In this document: positions 58,560-64,000 of the stretch, one piece after another
Layout: each line of letters begins with the position of its first letter
Numbering within the stretch: position 1 is the first letter of the stretch
DNA from: Enterobacter sp. CC120223-11
GTDB lineage: Bacteria; Pseudomonadota; Gammaproteobacteria; Enterobacterales; Enterobacteriaceae
Direction: 5' to 3'
DNA: 64,000 nucleotides
Assembly (NCBI RefSeq): GCF_900215375.1
Contig: NZ_OBEF01000010.1
Location: 115,186 to 179,185, forward strand
Program-made: the position numbers and the translations under genes
The notes under the pieces: model-generated
Told to the model about the DNA's origin: nothing
What the model saw: only the letters and a program-made list of their open reading frames with translations
Databases searched by the model: none

Positions 58560-59282
58560 ATGTCCAGGTCGCTTTTAACCAACGAAACCAGCGAACTCGA
58601 TCTGCTGGATCAACGTCCTTTCGACCAGACCGATTTTGATATTCTGAAATCCTACGAAGCGGTTGTGGACGGGTTAGCGATGCTCATTGGCTCCCATTGT
58701 GAAATCGTGCTGCACTCTTTGCAGGATCTCAAATGTTCCGCCATCCGTATTGCCAACGGTGAACACACCGGCCGTAAAGTCGGCTCCCCTATTACTGACT
58801 TAGCGTTGCGTATGCTGCACGACATGACCGGCGCAGACAGCAGCGTGTCAAAATGTTATTTCACCCGTGCAAAAAGCGGTGTGCTGATGAAGTCGCTGAC
58901 TATCGCGATTCGTAACCGCGAGCAGCGGGTCATTGGGCTATTGTGCATTAACATGAACCTCGACGTACCTTTCTCGCAAATCATGGGCACCTTTATTCCG
59001 CCGGAAACGCCGGAAGCGGATTCTCAGGTGAACTTTGCCTCCTCCGTTGAGGACCTGGTGACACAGACTCTGGAGTTCACCATTGAAGAGGTCAACGCCG
59101 ATCGCAACGTGTCTAACAACGCTAAAAATCGTCAGATCGTGCTTAATCTCTACGAGAAAGGGATCTTCGATATTAAGGATGCGATTAACCAGGTCGCCGA
59201 TCGTCTAAACATCTCCAAACACACGGTTTATCTCTATATTCGCCAGTTCAAAAGCGGCGATTTCCAGGGGCAAGAGAAGTAA
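58560..59282 (+). CDS. yheO: YheO, PAS/HTH regulator-like protein
   Basis: 240 residues, nearly identical to E. coli YheO. N-terminal YheO/PAS-like domain ([20 protein letters not shown]) and a C-terminal helix-turn-helix ([21 protein letters not shown] in part). Probably DNA-binding; ligand and targets unknown. Start at 58560 with AAGGAG 11 bases upstream; the frame is open four codons earlier. Shares a base with tusD. Confidence 0.94.
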   Translation: MSRSLLTNETSELDLLDQRPFDQTDFDILKSYEAVVDGLAMLIGSHCEIVLHSLQDLKCSAIRIANGEHTGRKVGSPITDLALRMLHDMTGADSSVSKCYFTRAKSGVLMKSLTIAIRNREQRVIGLLCINMNLDVPFSQIMGTFIPPETPEADSQVNFASSVEDLVTQTLEFTIEEVNADRNVSNNAKNRQIVLNLYEKGIFDIKDAINQVADRLNISKHTVYLYIRQFKSGDFQGQEK

Positions 59283-59668
59283 TGCGTTTTGCCCTGATGG
59301 TGACGGGGCCGGCATACGGCACCCAGCAGTCCAGCAGCGCATGGCAGTTTGCCAACGCTTTGCTGGCTGAAGGCCATGAACTTGCCAGCGTATTTTTTTA
59401 TCGTGAAGGCGTTTACAACGCCAATCAGCTGACCGCCCCGGCAAACGACGAGTTTGACCTGGTGCGCGGCTGGCAATCTCTGCATGAAAAGCACGGCGTG
59501 TCGCTGCATATCTGCGTAGCAGCGGCTTTGCGTCGCGGTGTGACGGATGAAACGGAAGCTCAGCAGTTGGGTCTTCCTGCGGCCAACCTGCAGCCAGGTT
59601 TCATGTTGAGCGGGCTCGGTGCGCTGGCGGAAGCCTCGCTGACCTGCGATCGGATGGTGCAATTCTGA
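59282..59668 (+). CDS. tusD: TusD, sulfurtransferase subunit
   Basis: 128 residues. DsrE-like fold with conserved Cys in [14 protein letters not shown], which carries persulfide from TusA to TusE in 2-thiouridine synthesis at tRNA wobble U34. Subunit of the TusBCD heterohexamer. Joined to yheO and tusC by 1-bp overlaps. Confidence 0.97.
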   Translation: MRFALMVTGPAYGTQQSSSAWQFANALLAEGHELASVFFYREGVYNANQLTAPANDEFDLVRGWQSLHEKHGVSLHICVAAALRRGVTDETEAQQLGLPAANLQPGFMLSGLGALAEASLTCDRMVQF

Positions 59669-60027
59669 TGAAACGCGTTGCATTCATTTTTATGACGCCG
59701 CCGCACGGCAGCAGCGCCGGACGAGAGGGGCTCGACGCGCTTCTGGCAACTTCGGCGCTGACGGAAGAGATTGGCGTCTTCTTTGTTGGTGATGGCGTTT
59801 TGCAGATCCTTAGCGCGCAAAAACCTGAAACAATTCTGATGCGCGACTACATCCCGACCTTCAAACTGATGGCGCTTTACGATATCGAAAGCTGCTGGAC
59901 CTGCGCGGCGTCGCTGCGTGAGCGTGGCCTGAGCGAATCATCTTCCTTTATTATCGAGTCTGAGGTTCTGGAGCCGGATGCGCTTCGCCAGCAGCTCGAT
60001 ACCTTTGATGTGATTTTACGGTTCTGA
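59668..60027 (+). CDS. tusC: TusC, sulfurtransferase subunit
   Basis: 119 residues, DsrF-like: [21 protein letters not shown] and [10 protein letters not shown]. Structural subunit of TusBCD; has no essential Cys of its own. Overlaps tusD by one base; 7 bp before tusB. Confidence 0.97.
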   Translation: MKRVAFIFMTPPHGSSAGREGLDALLATSALTEEIGVFFVGDGVLQILSAQKPETILMRDYIPTFKLMALYDIESCWTCAASLRERGLSESSSFIIESEVLEPDALRQQLDTFDVILRF

Positions 60028-60034
60028 GGCCACG

Positions 60035-60322
60035 ATGCTGCACACGCTTAGTTACTCTCCCTGGCAACACGATATCAGCGCCCAGCTTCGCTTAGTGAAA
60101 GCTGGGGACGATTTGCTGCTGTTGTCCGATGGCGTCATAGTGGCGCTGGAAGGCAGCCGCTTCCTTGATATTCTCCGCGCCGCCCCCATTAACTTACATG
60201 CGTTGAATGAGGACATTGAGGCCCGCGGCCTCACTGGTCAAATTTCGAGCGACGTCGTCAGGGTTAGCTATACTGACTTCGTCAGGCTCACGATCCAGCA
60301 TGCCGGGCAACTCACCTGGTAG
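60035..60322 (+). CDS. tusB: TusB, sulfurtransferase subunit
   Basis: 95 residues, DsrH-like: [20 protein letters not shown] and [15 protein letters not shown]. Completes the yheO-tusDCB operon. Its end is near the -35 of the rpsL promoter. Confidence 0.96.
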   Translation: MLHTLSYSPWQHDISAQLRLVKAGDDLLLLSDGVIVALEGSRFLDILRAAPINLHALNEDIEARGLTGQISSDVVRVSYTDFVRLTIQHAGQLTW

Positions 60323-60340
60323 CAGATCGTTGTATATTTC

Positions 60341-60369
60341 TTGACACCCTTTCGACGTGGCCCTAAAAT
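60341..60369 (+). promoter_or_regulatory. str operon promoter
   Basis: TTGACA (60341-60346), 17 bp, TAAAAT (60364-60369): a near-consensus sigma-70 promoter before rpsL. A palindrome CCTCATATTATATGAGG (60377-60393) lies in the early leader. Confidence 0.92.
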
Positions 60370-60391
60370 TTCGCGTCCTCATATTATATGA

Positions 60392-63595
<3,204 letters not shown>

Positions 63596-63616
63596 GTCGC
63601 AAGTTAACAACTAATG

Positions 63617-64000
<384 letters not shown>

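Overview
The window is chromosomal DNA of a member of the Enterobacteriaceae. Nearly every protein is collinear and highly similar to its Escherichia coli K-12 counterpart, but the copy is clearly not E. coli: the proteins diverge by several to many percent, small GC-rich hairpin repeats are common, codA sits beside nirB, and several E. coli genes are absent. A genus in the Enterobacter / Lelliottia / Leclercia / Kosakonia range fits, but I cannot fix it from sequence alone. I see no prophage, insertion sequence, CRISPR array, tRNA, rRNA or integrase. This is housekeeping backbone, and I found no convincing new multi-gene system.

Layout. 1-1250: end of the branched-chain amino acid ABC operon (livG, livF). 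1550-6776: the glycerol-3-phosphate uptake operon ugpBAECQ behind an array of PhoB boxes, with a block of hairpin repeats inserted between ugpB and ugpA. 6773-9664: yhhA, periplasmic gamma-glutamyltranspeptidase (ggt) and an N-acyltransferase (yhhY). 9750-10010: the Fur-controlled sRNA RyhB followed by an ERIC element. 10106-15063: yhhX, yhhW, and the gluconate regulator, kinase and permease (gntR, gntK, gntU). Directly after gntU the map jumps to pckA. The segment that lies between them in E. coli (yhgN-asd-glg-glp-mal-feo-ompR/envZ) is not here, and yhgE is also missing between pckA and hslO.

15141-24910: pckA, the redox and heat-shock proteins HslO and HslR, yrfG, igaA, nudE and PBP1a (mrcA). 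25029-28248: the hofMNOPQ DNA-uptake / pilus-assembly operon. 28515-35101: the aroK-aroB-damX-dam-rpe-gph-trpS superoperon. 35261-39567: siroheme synthase (cysG) and NADH-nitrite reductase (nirBD) under FNR and NarL/NarP sites, without nirC. 39808-42317: a cytosine-deaminase-like gene and tsgA. 42597-48686: ppiA, the yhfG/fic antitoxin-toxin pair, pabA, argD with twin ARG boxes, yhfK and crp. 48992-58389: yhfA, prkB, yheU, yheT, yheS, kefG-kefB, yheV, slyD, slyX and fkpA. 58560-64000: yheO-tusDCB, then the str operon rpsL-rpsG-fusA-tufA, cut by the window end.

Functionally, the window holds transport and scavenging loci under global regulators (PhoB, Fur, CRP, FNR/NarL, ArgR, GntR) next to translation, cell-wall and DNA-methylation housekeeping genes. 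The most unusual features are the synteny break at gntU/pckA, the loss of nirC with a terminator-like hairpin in its place, the clustered hairpin repeats at operon joints, and a short aromatic-rich open frame just before aroK.
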